The notes beneath the pieces are model-generated. The model worked only from the letters and a program-made list of their open reading frames with translations. It was not told the origin of the DNA and ran no database searches. The position numbers and the translations under genes were made by a program. From NCBI RefSeq assembly GCF_011762485.1, contig NZ_JAAKGI010000003.1:527631-591630 (forward strand): a stretch of 64,000 bases of DNA, read 5' to 3'. Positions 9,475 to 18,386 of the stretch are shown here, one piece after another (within the stretch, counting starts at the first letter, position 1; every line of letters starts with the position of its first letter). This stretch comes from Yeosuana marina (GTDB lineage Bacteria > Bacteroidota > Bacteroidia > Flavobacteriales > Flavobacteriaceae).

Positions 9475-9895
9475 TAAAACTAAATACATAGTGCTTTTTG
9501 CGTTGTTTGGGTTACTAGTTTTAATCCGTGTTTTTGAGAACGAATTGTTTTATGACCCGTATTTAACGTTTTTTCAAAACGATTATTTATACATTGATAA
9601 TCCCAGGCGTGAAATTTTTAAGTTAACGGCGTTTACAACGTTGAGATACGTTTTAAACACAGTTATTTCTTTAGCTATTTTGTACGTTGTTTTTAAGGAC
9701 AAAAGCATCATTAAGTTTTCTGCGCTTATTTATGGAGTCTCATTTATTATTCTCATTTTAATTTATTTATACTTCGTTGTAAACCCAAAACAGGAGCAGT
9801 ATTATTTGTTTTTTAACATGCGCCGATTTTTAATACAACCTATTATTTTATTAGTGCTACTGCCGGCTTTTTATTACTATAAATTAAAGCAATAG
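9467..9895 (+). CDS. Exosortase F system-associated membrane protein
   Basis: A 142-aa membrane protein with about four hydrophobic segments (residues 8-18, 50-75, 80-105, 120-138). It directly overlaps xrtF, as is usual for the exosortase F-associated family. It contains the charged soluble stretch RVFENELFYDPYLTFF and ends in a short basic tail. Its role is unknown; partnership with XrtF is inferred from the invariant gene pairing. The reading frame overlaps the xrtF stop by 8 nt, which suggests coupled translation. Confidence 0.85.
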   Translation: MNNKTKYIVLFALFGLLVLIRVFENELFYDPYLTFFQNDYLYIDNPRREIFKLTAFTTLRYVLNTVISLAILYVVFKDKSIIKFSALIYGVSFIILILIYLYFVVNPKQEQYYLFFNMRRFLIQPIILLVLLPAFYYYKLKQ

Positions 9896-9908
9896 ATGTT
9901 AATGTCAT

Positions 9909-9949
9909 GATAATTATCACGTTATGCTAACAGAATTTTTATACATTTG
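9909..9949 (+). promoter_or_regulatory. Candidate promoter and operator before the copper block
   Basis: TACATTTG at 9942-9949 matches the Bacteroidota -7 consensus. The perfect 10-bp palindrome GATAATTATC (9909-9918) sits about 24 nt upstream, where a repressor or activator could bind. The ATG at 9956 is only 6 nt past the -7 box, so the transcript would be nearly leaderless if this box is used. The copper link is inferred from the genes that follow. Confidence 0.4.
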
Positions 9950-9955
9950 TTACTT

Positions 9956-10372
9956 ATGAAAGAAGTGTTGCATAAAATAATGGCCTTTTTTATGGCGTTA
10001 GTCGTGGTATTTTCTACCATGTCTTTCACTATAAATATGCATTATTGTGGTGACACTTTAGTTGAAACAGCAATCTTTCATAAGGCAAAAGGTTGTGGTA
10101 TGGAAATGCAACTACCTATAACAAAATCAGGCTGTTCCGTTGAGAAAAAAGGATGTTGCACCGATAAACATGTAACGGTTAAAGGTCAAGATGAGCTAAA
10201 CACTTCTTATGACAATTTAACGCTTCATCAGCAACAATTTGTAGCTTCATTTGTATATTCATATATTTCTCTTTTTAAAACTGTTGAAGTTGAAACCAAT
10301 TCTTTTTCAGAATATCCACCACCTCTTGTTGTCAAGAGCATCTACAAACTTGACGAGACTTATTTAATTTGA
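9956..10372 (+). CDS. HYC_CC_PP family small cysteine-rich exported protein
   Basis: A small exported protein (138 aa from the ATG) with an N-terminal hydrophobic segment (residues about 5-25) and the three motifs that name this Bacteroidota family: HYCGD near 29, GCC with a preceding GCSV near 60-70, and YPPPLV near 117. The function is not established. The cysteine and methionine content and the location immediately upstream of a CusA-type pump suggest metal binding or sensing. I placed the start at the ATG at 9956, not at the in-frame TTG at 9947, because that TTG is part of a -7 promoter box. Confidence 0.8.
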   Translation: MKEVLHKIMAFFMALVVVFSTMSFTINMHYCGDTLVETAIFHKAKGCGMEMQLPITKSGCSVEKKGCCTDKHVTVKGQDELNTSYDNLTLHQQQFVASFVYSYISLFKTVEVETNSFSEYPPPLVVKSIYKLDETYLI

Positions 10373-10473
10373 TTTTTAAGCTTTAGACGTAACATCCTTA
10401 AAACTTTTAGGGATGATTTATTGTATTCGGTGTTTTCATAATGCCAATGTCTAATAGTTACTAATCAAATTGC

Positions 10474-13400
10474 ATGTTAAACAAAATCATTAAGTATTTT
10501 TTAGAAAATAAATTGGTTACAGTTCTAGTACTGTGTGCCTTTGTCGGTTGGGGTATTGCAACGTCTCCTTTCAATTGGAATGTAGGGTTTTTGCCAAAAG
10601 ATCCAGTACCTGTTGATGCGATTCCGGACTTAGGCGAAAATCAACAAATTGTCTTTACAAAATGGCCCGGGCGGTCTCCACAAGATATCGAGGATCAGAT
10701 TACCTATCCGCTAACAACCTCGCTTTTAGGAATTCCAAATGTGAAGTCTGTCAGGAGTACCTCCATGTTTGGGTTTTCCAGTATCTATATCATTTTTGAA
10801 GAAAAGGTAGATTTTTATTGGTCCAGATCACGTGTGTTAGAAAAGTTGAACTCACTACCAAATAACTTATTACCTGACGATGTAAAACCAGCATTAGGTC
10901 CAGACGCTACGGCGCTGGGGCAAGTGTACTGGTACACGATTGAAGGACGAGATCCTGATGGAAACGTCACTGGTGGTTGGGATTTAGACGAATTGCGCTC
11001 GGTACAAGATTACTATGTAAAGTATGCTTTAAATAGTGTTTCAGGGGTTTCTGAAGTCGCGTCGGTAGGTGGTTATGTTAAAGAATATCAGGTTGATGTG
11101 AACCCGGATGCCTTAAAAGCCTATCATATTGGTATTGATCAAGTGATGATGGCGGTTAAAAATTCCAATCTGGATATTGGGGCTAAAACCATTGAAATTA
11201 ATAAGGCAGAATATTTTATTCGAGGACTGGGCTATATTAAAAATATTCAAGATTTAGAAAATACCGTGGTTAGTGTTACCAATAATAAACCTATACTTAT
11301 TAAGGATGTTGCTAATGTTAGTTTAGGGCCAGCAGCCAGAAGAGGTGTCTTGGATAAAGGAGGCGCAGAGGTTGTTGGTGGCGTTGTGGTGGCTCGTTAT
11401 GGTTCAAACCCTCTAGAAGTCATCAATAATGTAAAAGCTAAAATCAAGGAATTCTCTTCGGGATTACCTAAAAAAGTATTGGCAGACGGAACAATAAGCC
11501 AACTGACCATCGTTCCTTTTTACGACCGTACTCAGCTTATTAAAGAAACTATTGGCACCTTAGAAACTGCTTTATCTCACGAGATTTTGATTAGTATTAT
11601 TGTGGTGCTTGTCTTGATGATGAATTTAAGAGCTTCTATCATTATTTCAAGTTTATTGCCTGTTGGTGTGTTAATGACCTTTATTGTTATGCGCTACGCA
11701 GGTGTTGATGCCAATGTGGTTGCCTTGTCTGGTATCGCCATTGCTATTGGGGTCATGGTTGATATAGGTATCGTATTTGTTGAAAATATTATTAGACATT
11801 TAGAAATGCCAGAAAATAAAAATGCTAAAGGTAAAGAACTCATGCAGGTAATTTATGGAGCAACCAAAGAAGTAGCTTCTGCAATAACAACAGCATTAGC
11901 AACAACCGTTGTGAGTTTTATTCCTGTATTTGCTATGGTTGGTGCTGAAGGGAAGTTATTCAGACCATTGGCCTCTACCAAAACGTTTGCATTACTAGGT
12001 GCTTTTGTATTGGGTATTGTCGTATTGCCAGCCTTGGCTCATTTTGTTTTTGGTATTAATTACGATAAAAAAAGAGTCAGAAGAATTTGGGGAATCATTT
12101 TGATTATAGGAGGTTTTCTATTGGCTGTTTTTATGCACATGTGGCTTCCTTTAGCTTTATGTTTATTAGGCTTGAATGCGTTATTCGAACATAAGTTGCC
12201 TTTGAAGTTCAATAAATATTCTAATTATATTAATATAGGAATCACTTTGTTGGTGGCTACTTTTTTCTTGGCCGAAGAATGGTTGCCTTTAGGACCTCAA
12301 AACAGCTTGATTGTAAACTATATTTTTATAATCGTTTTAATGGGGCTCATATTGGGAACTTTATTGGCTATTGTTTATTTCTATGAACCAGTATTGAAAT
12401 GGTGTTTGAATAATAAAGGTAAATTCATGCTAATCCCAATGGTTACCCTGTTTTTTGGAGTGTTTGTTTGGATTGGTTTTGATAGTACATTTGGATTTGT
12501 TGGTAAAGGATTTGAAAAAATTGGATGGAATATTAAAGAAACCAAAGCGTGGTCAGCAATTTCTGAAACCTTTGCAGGTATTGGATCGGAGTTTATGCCC
12601 ACACTAAATGAAGGTAGCTTTTTGCTCATGCCAACGTCAATGCCTCATGTAGGATTGGAAGAAAGTAAAAATACAGTCCAAAAATTGGATATGCTGGTAG
12701 CTAATATTCCAGAGGTTGAAAGTTCAGTTGGAAAAATGGGACGTGTTGAAAGTGCTATTGATCCCGCTCCAATTTCCATGTATGAAAATATTATCAATTA
12801 CAAATCGGAATATATGGTTTCAGAAGGTGGAAAACCTAAGCGTTTTAAAGTTGATAAAGACGATAATTTCATACTGAAAAATGGAAAATCATTATCTAAT
12901 GATGATGCATTAATGCAAGGTGTCACCGAAAAAAATTTAGTGCCCGATGACAATGGTGAGTTTTTTAGAAACTGGCGTTCTCAAATAAGGAGTTCAGACG
13001 ATATTTGGAAAGAAATAGTAAAGGTTACAAATCTTCCAGGAGTTACTTCTGCACCTAAATTACAACCTATTGAAACGCGTTTGGTGATGTTACAAACAGG
13101 GATGCGTGCTCCTATGGGTATTAAAGTGTATGGACCAGATTTAGAAACTATTCAGGATTTTGGTTTTAAATTAGAATCTATTTTAAAGAAAGTTCCTTCG
13201 GTAAAAAAAGAAGCTGTTTTTGCAGATAGAATTGTTGGAAAGCCCTATTTGCAACTCAATATTAATCGGTCTGCTATTGCGCGTTATGGTTTAAGTGTAG
13301 AAAAAACGCAGCAAATTATTGAAACCGCTGTGGGAGGAATGAATGTCACCACAACAGTAGAAGGCAGAGAGCGGTATCCGGTAAGAGTTAGATATCCACG

Positions 13401-14286
13401 AGAATTACGAGATGACCCGGAGAAAATTAAAAACATTCTGGTTCCTACCCCAACAGGCGTGCAAGTTCCTTTAGGAGATCTTATTGATGTGGAGTTTGTC
13501 CGAGGACCACAAATGATAAAAAGTGAAGAAACGTTTTTAGTAGGCTATGTGCTGTTTGATAAAAAGGAAAACTTTGCTGAAGTAGACGTGGTTAATGATG
13601 CTCAAAAACTAATTCAAGATCAAATTGATAATGGCAATTTAGTTGTTCCCAAAGGCGTTAGTTATAAGTTTTCAGGAAGTTATGAAAATCAAATTAGGGC
13701 TGTTAAAAAGTTATCAATTGTCATCCCAATAAGTTTAATTGTAATTTTCTTATTACTCTATTTCCAGTTTAAAACCATCATTGCATCATCAATTCATTTT
13801 TCAGGAGTTTTTGTTGCCTTCGCTGGCGGATTTATTATGCTTTGGCTATACAGTCAAGATTGGTTTTTAAATTTTGCGGTAGCCGGTGTTAATATGAGGC
13901 ATTTATTTCAAATCCATCCTATCAATTTAAGTATTGCTGTTTGGGTTGGGTTTATTGCCTTGTTTGGTATTGCTACCGATGATGGCGTTATTATGGGAAC
14001 CTACATCCATCAAGTTTTTGAAGAGCGTCATCCTAAAACTGTAGAGGGTGTTAGAGAAGCCGTTTTAGTAGCTGGTAAAAAACGGGTGCGACCTGCAATG
14101 ATGACCGCAGCAGTTGCCATAATCGCTTTACTTCCTGTGCTAACATCTACAGGAAAAGGAGCAGGTATTATGATACCTATGGCTATACCAACATTTGGAG
14201 GAATGATTATTCAATTGATGACCATGTTTGTAGTGCCAGTTTTACAAGCCTTTTGGAGAGAATCTGTAATTAAACGAAATCAATAA
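10474..14286 (+). CDS. cusA: CusA/CzcA-family heavy-metal RND efflux pump, extended form
   Basis: A proton-driven inner-membrane pump for copper/silver-type cations in a tripartite CusCBA system. RND features are visible: DAIPDLGENQQIV, the porter loops, the TM4 relay segment GIAIAIGVMVDIGIVFVENI with its aspartate, and ATDDGVIMG in the second half. At 1270 aa it is about 200 aa longer than E. coli CusA (about 1047). The extra length is mainly a hydrophobic block at about residues 530-645 with several added membrane segments, and an insert at about 785-855 in the second porter region. The metal is inferred from the copper genes around it. Its TAA overlaps the ATG of the next gene by one base. 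Confidence 0.93.
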   Translation: MLNKIIKYFLENKLVTVLVLCAFVGWGIATSPFNWNVGFLPKDPVPVDAIPDLGENQQIVFTKWPGRSPQDIEDQITYPLTTSLLGIPNVKSVRSTSMFGFSSIYIIFEEKVDFYWSRSRVLEKLNSLPNNLLPDDVKPALGPDATALGQVYWYTIEGRDPDGNVTGGWDLDELRSVQDYYVKYALNSVSGVSEVASVGGYVKEYQVDVNPDALKAYHIGIDQVMMAVKNSNLDIGAKTIEINKAEYFIRGLGYIKNIQDLENTVVSVTNNKPILIKDVANVSLGPAARRGVLDKGGAEVVGGVVVARYGSNPLEVINNVKAKIKEFSSGLPKKVLADGTISQLTIVPFYDRTQLIKETIGTLETALSHEILISIIVVLVLMMNLRASIIISSLLPVGVLMTFIVMRYAGVDANVVALSGIAIAIGVMVDIGIVFVENIIRHLEMPENKNAKGKELMQVIYGATKEVASAITTALATTVVSFIPVFAMVGAEGKLFRPLASTKTFALLGAFVLGIVVLPALAHFVFGINYDKKRVRRIWGIILIIGGFLLAVFMHMWLPLALCLLGLNALFEHKLPLKFNKYSNYINIGITLLVATFFLAEEWLPLGPQNSLIVNYIFIIVLMGLILGTLLAIVYFYEPVLKWCLNNKGKFMLIPMVTLFFGVFVWIGFDSTFGFVGKGFEKIGWNIKETKAWSAISETFAGIGSEFMPTLNEGSFLLMPTSMPHVGLEESKNTVQKLDMLVANIPEVESSVGKMGRVESAIDPAPISMYENIINYKSEYMVSEGGKPKRFKVDKDDNFILKNGKSLSNDDALMQGVTEKNLVPDDNGEFFRNWRSQIRSSDDIWKEIVKVTNLPGVTSAPKLQPIETRLVMLQTGMRAPMGIKVYGPDLETIQDFGFKLESILKKVPSVKKEAVFADRIVGKPYLQLNINRSAIARYGLSVEKTQQIIETAVGGMNVTTTVEGRERYPVRVRYPRELRDDPEKIKNILVPTPTGVQVPLGDLIDVEFVRGPQMIKSEETFLVGYVLFDKKENFAEVDVVNDAQKLIQDQIDNGNLVVPKGVSYKFSGSYENQIRAVKKLSIVIPISLIVIFLLLYFQFKTIIASSIHFSGVFVAFAGGFIMLWLYSQDWFLNFAVAGVNMRHLFQIHPINLSIAVWVGFIALFGIATDDGVIMGTYIHQVFEERHPKTVEGVREAVLVAGKKRVRPAMMTAAVAIIALLPVLTSTGKGAGIMIPMAIPTFGGMIIQLMTMFVVPVLQAFWRESVIKRNQ

Positions 14287-15548
14287 TGAAAACAATATAT
14301 AAACATATAAAAGTAGTTTTATTGCTATTGTTGCTCTGTTCAATGCATGCAACGGGTCAAACCCTGCAAGAGTATTTGGTGATGGCAGCTCAAAATAACC
14401 CTAAGATCAAAGCTGCCTATTCTCAGTTTGAAGCGGCTATGCAAAAATCACCACAAGTAAGCTCTTTGCCAGACCCGACGCTGACTATGAGCGCCTTTGG
14501 ACGTATGATAGAAACTAGGGTAGGAGCGCAAGAAGCCCGGTTTAGTTTAATGCAGATGTTTCCTTGGTTTGGAACCTTATCAGCCAAAAAAGATGCGGCT
14601 AATTTAATGGCAGAAGCAACGTTTCAAAATTATGTCGATACAAAAAACAAGGTGTTCTTAGATATTAAGAAAGCCTATGCCGAATTATACGAACTTAACA
14701 AAATGATTGAGTTAGAAGAAAAAAATCTACAGATATTAGATCGATATAGAGAGCTCGCATTGAGTGAGTTTAAAAATGGAAAAGGAGCCATGGTTGATGT
14801 GGTAAGAATTGATATTAAACGAAACGCAAGTATCACCAACATTCAATTGCTAAAAGATCAAAATCAGCCTTTGGAGGTTGCCTTTAACAGTTTATTGAAT
14901 CGTGAGTTGAATGCCTTTGTAAATACGCCAGAAGCTTTAATAATTAATGAGAATATAGCGTCTCTTAAGTCTGATAGCTTATTTGTTTCCAATCCTAAAC
15001 TATTGAGTTTAGATAAAAAAATAGCCTCATTTGAAGCTCAAAAAACCGTGGCGAAAAAAGAAGGATCTCCTATGATTGGTGTTGGTTTAGACTATTCAAT
15101 TATTTCAAAACGCGATGTGCCTGGGCTAGAAATGAATGGGCAAGATGCTATAATGCCAATGCTTTCTGTAACGCTGCCTATTTTTAGAAAAAAATATAGT
15201 GCAAAACAAAAGGAAGCTGACTTTATGGTTGAGTTAGCAAATTATGAAAAACAAGCTGTTAAAAACAAATTGGAATCTAGTTACAGTATGGCTTCGTATA
15301 ATTTTTTAAAAGCTGAAAAATTAAAAGAACTATATACAACACAAACAGAAAGCACGCAACAAGCTATTAAATTATTGGTGTCAGCTTACAGTAACTCGGG
15401 AACTAATTTTGAAGAAATTTTAAGAATGAATCAAGACTTGTTAATGCTGCAAACAGAAACGGTTACTGCAAATAAAAATCAATTTATTGCACAATCAACA
15501 CTAGAGTATTTACTTTCTAAAGACAACGATGATGACAACAAAAACTAA
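14286..15548 (+). CDS. cusC: TolC-family outer-membrane channel of the copper RND system
   Basis: The outer-membrane efflux channel (420 aa) that completes the tripartite pump. A signal peptide (residues 1-25, ending ATGQTLQ) is followed by the long amphipathic helices typical of TolC, for example QEYLVMAAQNNPKIKAAYSQ and ADFMVELANYEKQAVKNKLE. The order pump-channel-adaptor is common for Bacteroidota Cus operons. It starts on the last base of the pump stop and overlaps the adaptor gene by 20 nt. Specificity is taken from context. Confidence 0.92.
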   Translation: MKTIYKHIKVVLLLLLLCSMHATGQTLQEYLVMAAQNNPKIKAAYSQFEAAMQKSPQVSSLPDPTLTMSAFGRMIETRVGAQEARFSLMQMFPWFGTLSAKKDAANLMAEATFQNYVDTKNKVFLDIKKAYAELYELNKMIELEEKNLQILDRYRELALSEFKNGKGAMVDVVRIDIKRNASITNIQLLKDQNQPLEVAFNSLLNRELNAFVNTPEALIINENIASLKSDSLFVSNPKLLSLDKKIASFEAQKTVAKKEGSPMIGVGLDYSIISKRDVPGLEMNGQDAIMPMLSVTLPIFRKKYSAKQKEADFMVELANYEKQAVKNKLESSYSMASYNFLKAEKLKELYTTQTESTQQAIKLLVSAYSNSGTNFEEILRMNQDLLMLQTETVTANKNQFIAQSTLEYLLSKDNDDDNKN

Positions 15549-17274
15549 AAATATTTTAAAAGTGATAGGAATCCTTTGTGTAGGAATCTTGTTAGGTAGT
15601 TTAATTTTTGGAGGAAGTGATACTCCAAAATCAGAACATGATCATAAGGCAGAGCAAGTAATAAAAACTATTTGGACCTGTTCAATGCATCCACAAATCC
15701 GCATGGACAAACCCGGGAAATGCCCGCTTTGTGGAATGGAATTAATTCCTTTGGAGTCCAATGACTCTGCAGCCAATACAAATGCTGTTCAAATGACAGC
15801 AAATGCTATGAAATTAGCCAATATTCAGACCATGATTGTTGGGAGTAAACAAGCTAATAAAGAATTGCGTTTAAATGGAAAGATTCAAATTGATGAACGT
15901 AATTTATATACGCAATCATCACATATACCTGGTAGAATAGAGACTTTAAAAATCAATTTTACAGGAGAAAAAGTATATCGCGGTCAAACATTGGCCATGG
16001 TATATTCGCCACAGTTGGTTACAGCTCAAGAAGAATTATTGCAAGCGTATAGTATGAAGACAACGCAACCAGAATTATTTGAAGCAGCTAAACAAAAACT
16101 TAATAATTGGAAGATTGGTGAGAATACAATCAATAAAATTATAAATAATGGTAAACCTATACAACAATTTCCAATTACAGCTGATGTTTCAGGTATTATC
16201 ACGGCTAAAAAAGTAGAATTAGGAGACTATGTAGACCGTGGTATGCCAATATATGAAATAGCCGATTTATCTAAGTTGTGGGTGCTGTTTGACGTGTACG
16301 AAAGTGATATGCCTTGGGTAAATGTTGGTGATGAGGTGATTTATACAGTAAAATCGTTACCAGGAAAAACCTTTAAAGGTGTAATCTCATTTATAGATCC
16401 TTTAATTAATGCACAAACACGAGTAGCATCTGCTAGAGTTGAGGTTAAAAATAGTGATGATAAATTGAAACCAGAAATGTTTGTAACTGGGATTATTAAA
16501 AACAATATAAGTAAGACAGCTTCTAAAGATATAATCGTACCAAAATCGGCTGTTATGTGGACTGGGGAGCGTTCCATCGTTTATATAAAAAGCAATGGCA
16601 AAAATAACGTCAACTTTACATTAAGAAATGTCACGTTAGGACCATCACTTGGAGATGCTTATGTCATAAATAAAGGTCTTAAAGATGGTGATGAAATTGT
16701 TGTAAAAGGGACTTTTACTGTTGATGCTGCTTCTCAGTTAGCTGGCAAACCAAGTATGATGAATCCTGATAGTTCTAATGAGCTTACTAGCAATATGACA
16801 ATGATAGATAAATCTAAAATTGATATGAAATTTAAACAACAGTTAGGTGATATTGTAGCTGCTTATATCAAATTAAAAAATGCCTTAGTGGACGATAATA
16901 GTAGTTTGGCTCAGCAAGAAGCAAAAAAACTTACTTACAATTTAGAAAATACAGATATGTCTTTGCTTCACGGTGATGCCCATACCATTTGGATGAAATT
17001 TCTTAAAACTTTACAAGAAGCAGCAAATAAAACTCAAAATTCAAAAGATATTGGTGTACAAAGAGACGCTTTCTTGGTTTTAGGAAAAAAGTTATCAGAA
17101 GCCATCACAACATTAGGTGTTGAAACTGAAAAGAAACAGCCCCTTTATTTAGAGTTTTGTCCGATGGCACACAATAACGAAGGTGGCTATTGGTTAAGTT
17201 ATGATAAAGAGATAAAAAACCCCTACTTTGGAAAGGCTATGCTTACATGTGGAGAGGTAAAAGCAACATATTAA
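15529..17274 (+). CDS. cusB: RND periplasmic adaptor with metal-binding and DUF3347 domains
   Basis: The membrane-fusion subunit of the copper pump (581 aa). Order: N-terminal anchor (8-28), a heavy-metal-binding domain with CSMHPQIRMDKPGKCPLCGM (about 50-75), a barrel-sandwich/hairpin region (about 110-330), a beta-barrel and membrane-proximal region to about 410, and a C-terminal DUF3347-like four-helix region (about 430-550). It finishes with a Cys/Met/His-containing tail (EFCPMAHNNEGGYW, AMLTCGEVKATY). The extra N- and C-terminal metal-binding elements suggest that it loads the pump with Cu(I)/Ag(I). The overlap with the channel gene supports operon expression. Confidence 0.92.
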   Translation: MMTTKTKNILKVIGILCVGILLGSLIFGGSDTPKSEHDHKAEQVIKTIWTCSMHPQIRMDKPGKCPLCGMELIPLESNDSAANTNAVQMTANAMKLANIQTMIVGSKQANKELRLNGKIQIDERNLYTQSSHIPGRIETLKINFTGEKVYRGQTLAMVYSPQLVTAQEELLQAYSMKTTQPELFEAAKQKLNNWKIGENTINKIINNGKPIQQFPITADVSGIITAKKVELGDYVDRGMPIYEIADLSKLWVLFDVYESDMPWVNVGDEVIYTVKSLPGKTFKGVISFIDPLINAQTRVASARVEVKNSDDKLKPEMFVTGIIKNNISKTASKDIIVPKSAVMWTGERSIVYIKSNGKNNVNFTLRNVTLGPSLGDAYVINKGLKDGDEIVVKGTFTVDAASQLAGKPSMMNPDSSNELTSNMTMIDKSKIDMKFKQQLGDIVAAYIKLKNALVDDNSSLAQQEAKKLTYNLENTDMSLLHGDAHTIWMKFLKTLQEAANKTQNSKDIGVQRDAFLVLGKKLSEAITTLGVETEKKQPLYLEFCPMAHNNEGGYWLSYDKEIKNPYFGKAMLTCGEVKATY

Positions 17275-17323
17275 TAAAGATATTAAAAGAAGTAAAAGAT
17301 TAATTAATTTAAATAAATAAACA

Positions 17324-17710
17324 ATGAAATACTATTTTAATAAAACAGTAAACGGAACCTTTGAAGAGGTTATTGATGCAGTAACAAACAGACTAAAAGA
17401 TGAAGGTTTTGGAATCCTTACAGAAATAGATGTAACCCAAACCTTAAAGAAAAAGTTAGATGTCAATTTTAAAAAGTACCGTATCCTTGGTGCTTGTAAT
17501 CCACCCTTCGCACATAAAGCATTGCTGGCAGAAGACAAAATAGGTACCATGTTACCTTGTAATGTTATTGTACAAGAAGTTGAAGAAGGTGTTATAGAAG
17601 TAGCAGCAGTTAATCCAATGGCATCAATGCAGGCGGTAGAAAATAAAAAGCTTGGTGATATTGCTATTGAAATAACGGCAATGCTTGAAAATGTAATAAA
17701 TAAATTATAA
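17324..17710 (+). CDS. DUF302 domain-containing protein
   Basis: A 128-aa soluble protein with the DUF302 pattern: an N-terminal TFEEVIDAVTNRLKDEGFGILTEIDV-like segment given here only in outline, then LGACNPPFAHKAL and LPCNVIVQEV. The LGACNP cysteine and the later LPCNV cysteine are family hallmarks. The biochemical role of DUF302 is unknown. It recurs with metal-resistance genes, and here it sits 49 nt after the copper adaptor and 17 nt before an HMA lipoprotein. Confidence 0.88.
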   Translation: MKYYFNKTVNGTFEEVIDAVTNRLKDEGFGILTEIDVTQTLKKKLDVNFKKYRILGACNPPFAHKALLAEDKIGTMLPCNVIVQEVEEGVIEVAAVNPMASMQAVENKKLGDIAIEITAMLENVINKL

Positions 17711-17727
17711 ATTTTAAATTAAAACCA

Positions 17728-18147
17728 ATGAAACATTTAAAAATGAAAACAGGAATTTTAGCCATAGCATTAGTAACCTTAACCGCAGTGGCTTGTAAAA
17801 CCGAGACAAAAAAAGACAATGACTCTGCTGCGAAAACAGAAGTGGCGAAAGATGTAGCTATGGCAAATATAAGCTTTGGAGTAAGAGGGAATTGCGAAAT
17901 GTGTAAAAGTACCATTGAAAAAGCCGCTAACGGAGTAGAAGGTGTTTCTAAAGCCGTTTGGGATGTAGATGCCAAAAAAATTGATGTTTCTTTTGATGAT
18001 ACAAAAACCAATGAAATGGCTATCCATCAAGCTATTGCAGACTCAGGATATGATACCGAAAAAGTATCGGCAAATAGTGAGTCGTATAAAGAGTTACCAG
18101 GTTGTTGTCAGTATGATCATGAGATGTCTATGAATCAATTGAACTAG
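17728..18147 (+). CDS. HMA-domain copper chaperone lipoprotein
   Basis: A lipoprotein of 139 aa with signal peptide and lipobox (TLTAVACKTE, lipidated Cys about residue 23). It then has one heavy-metal-associated fold with the metal site GNCEMC (GxCxxC) near residues 52-57 and the beta-alpha pattern VEGVSKAVWDVDAKKIDVSFDD. A short C-terminal tail contains GCCQYDHEMSMNQLN, another possible metal ligand cluster. It probably carries Cu(I) in the periplasm to the RND system or outer membrane. It lies 240 nt upstream of the copper ATPase. Confidence 0.88.
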   Translation: MKHLKMKTGILAIALVTLTAVACKTETKKDNDSAAKTEVAKDVAMANISFGVRGNCEMCKSTIEKAANGVEGVSKAVWDVDAKKIDVSFDDTKTNEMAIHQAIADSGYDTEKVSANSESYKELPGCCQYDHEMSMNQLN

Positions 18148-18386
18148 GTCATCTAATAAATAATACGTGACAAATTTTTATAAATAATGGTTAGAAGTAC
18201 ATGAAAGAAAATAACATAATGTGCTTAATTTTGTAATAGTTTAGAATCTAAATTAAAACACTAAAGGCACAAACATAAAAACCACTAAATCATAATGGCG
18301 TGTTTTTAGATTATTCCATCTGGAATTATCCTTTGGATGGTCTTATGGCATGAAAAAAATAGAATAGAAGAAACTTTTAAAAGACA

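Noticed and set aside
17664..18030. Minus-strand ORFs inside the DUF302 and HMA genes
   Set aside because: The plus-strand genes carry the GNCEMC and LGACNP motifs; the minus frames have no recognisable feature.
18148..18386. Possible short gene or riboswitch before copA
   Set aside because: No ORF with a good start was found, and the inverted pieces (CCATC ... GATGG) are too weak to support a structured regulator.
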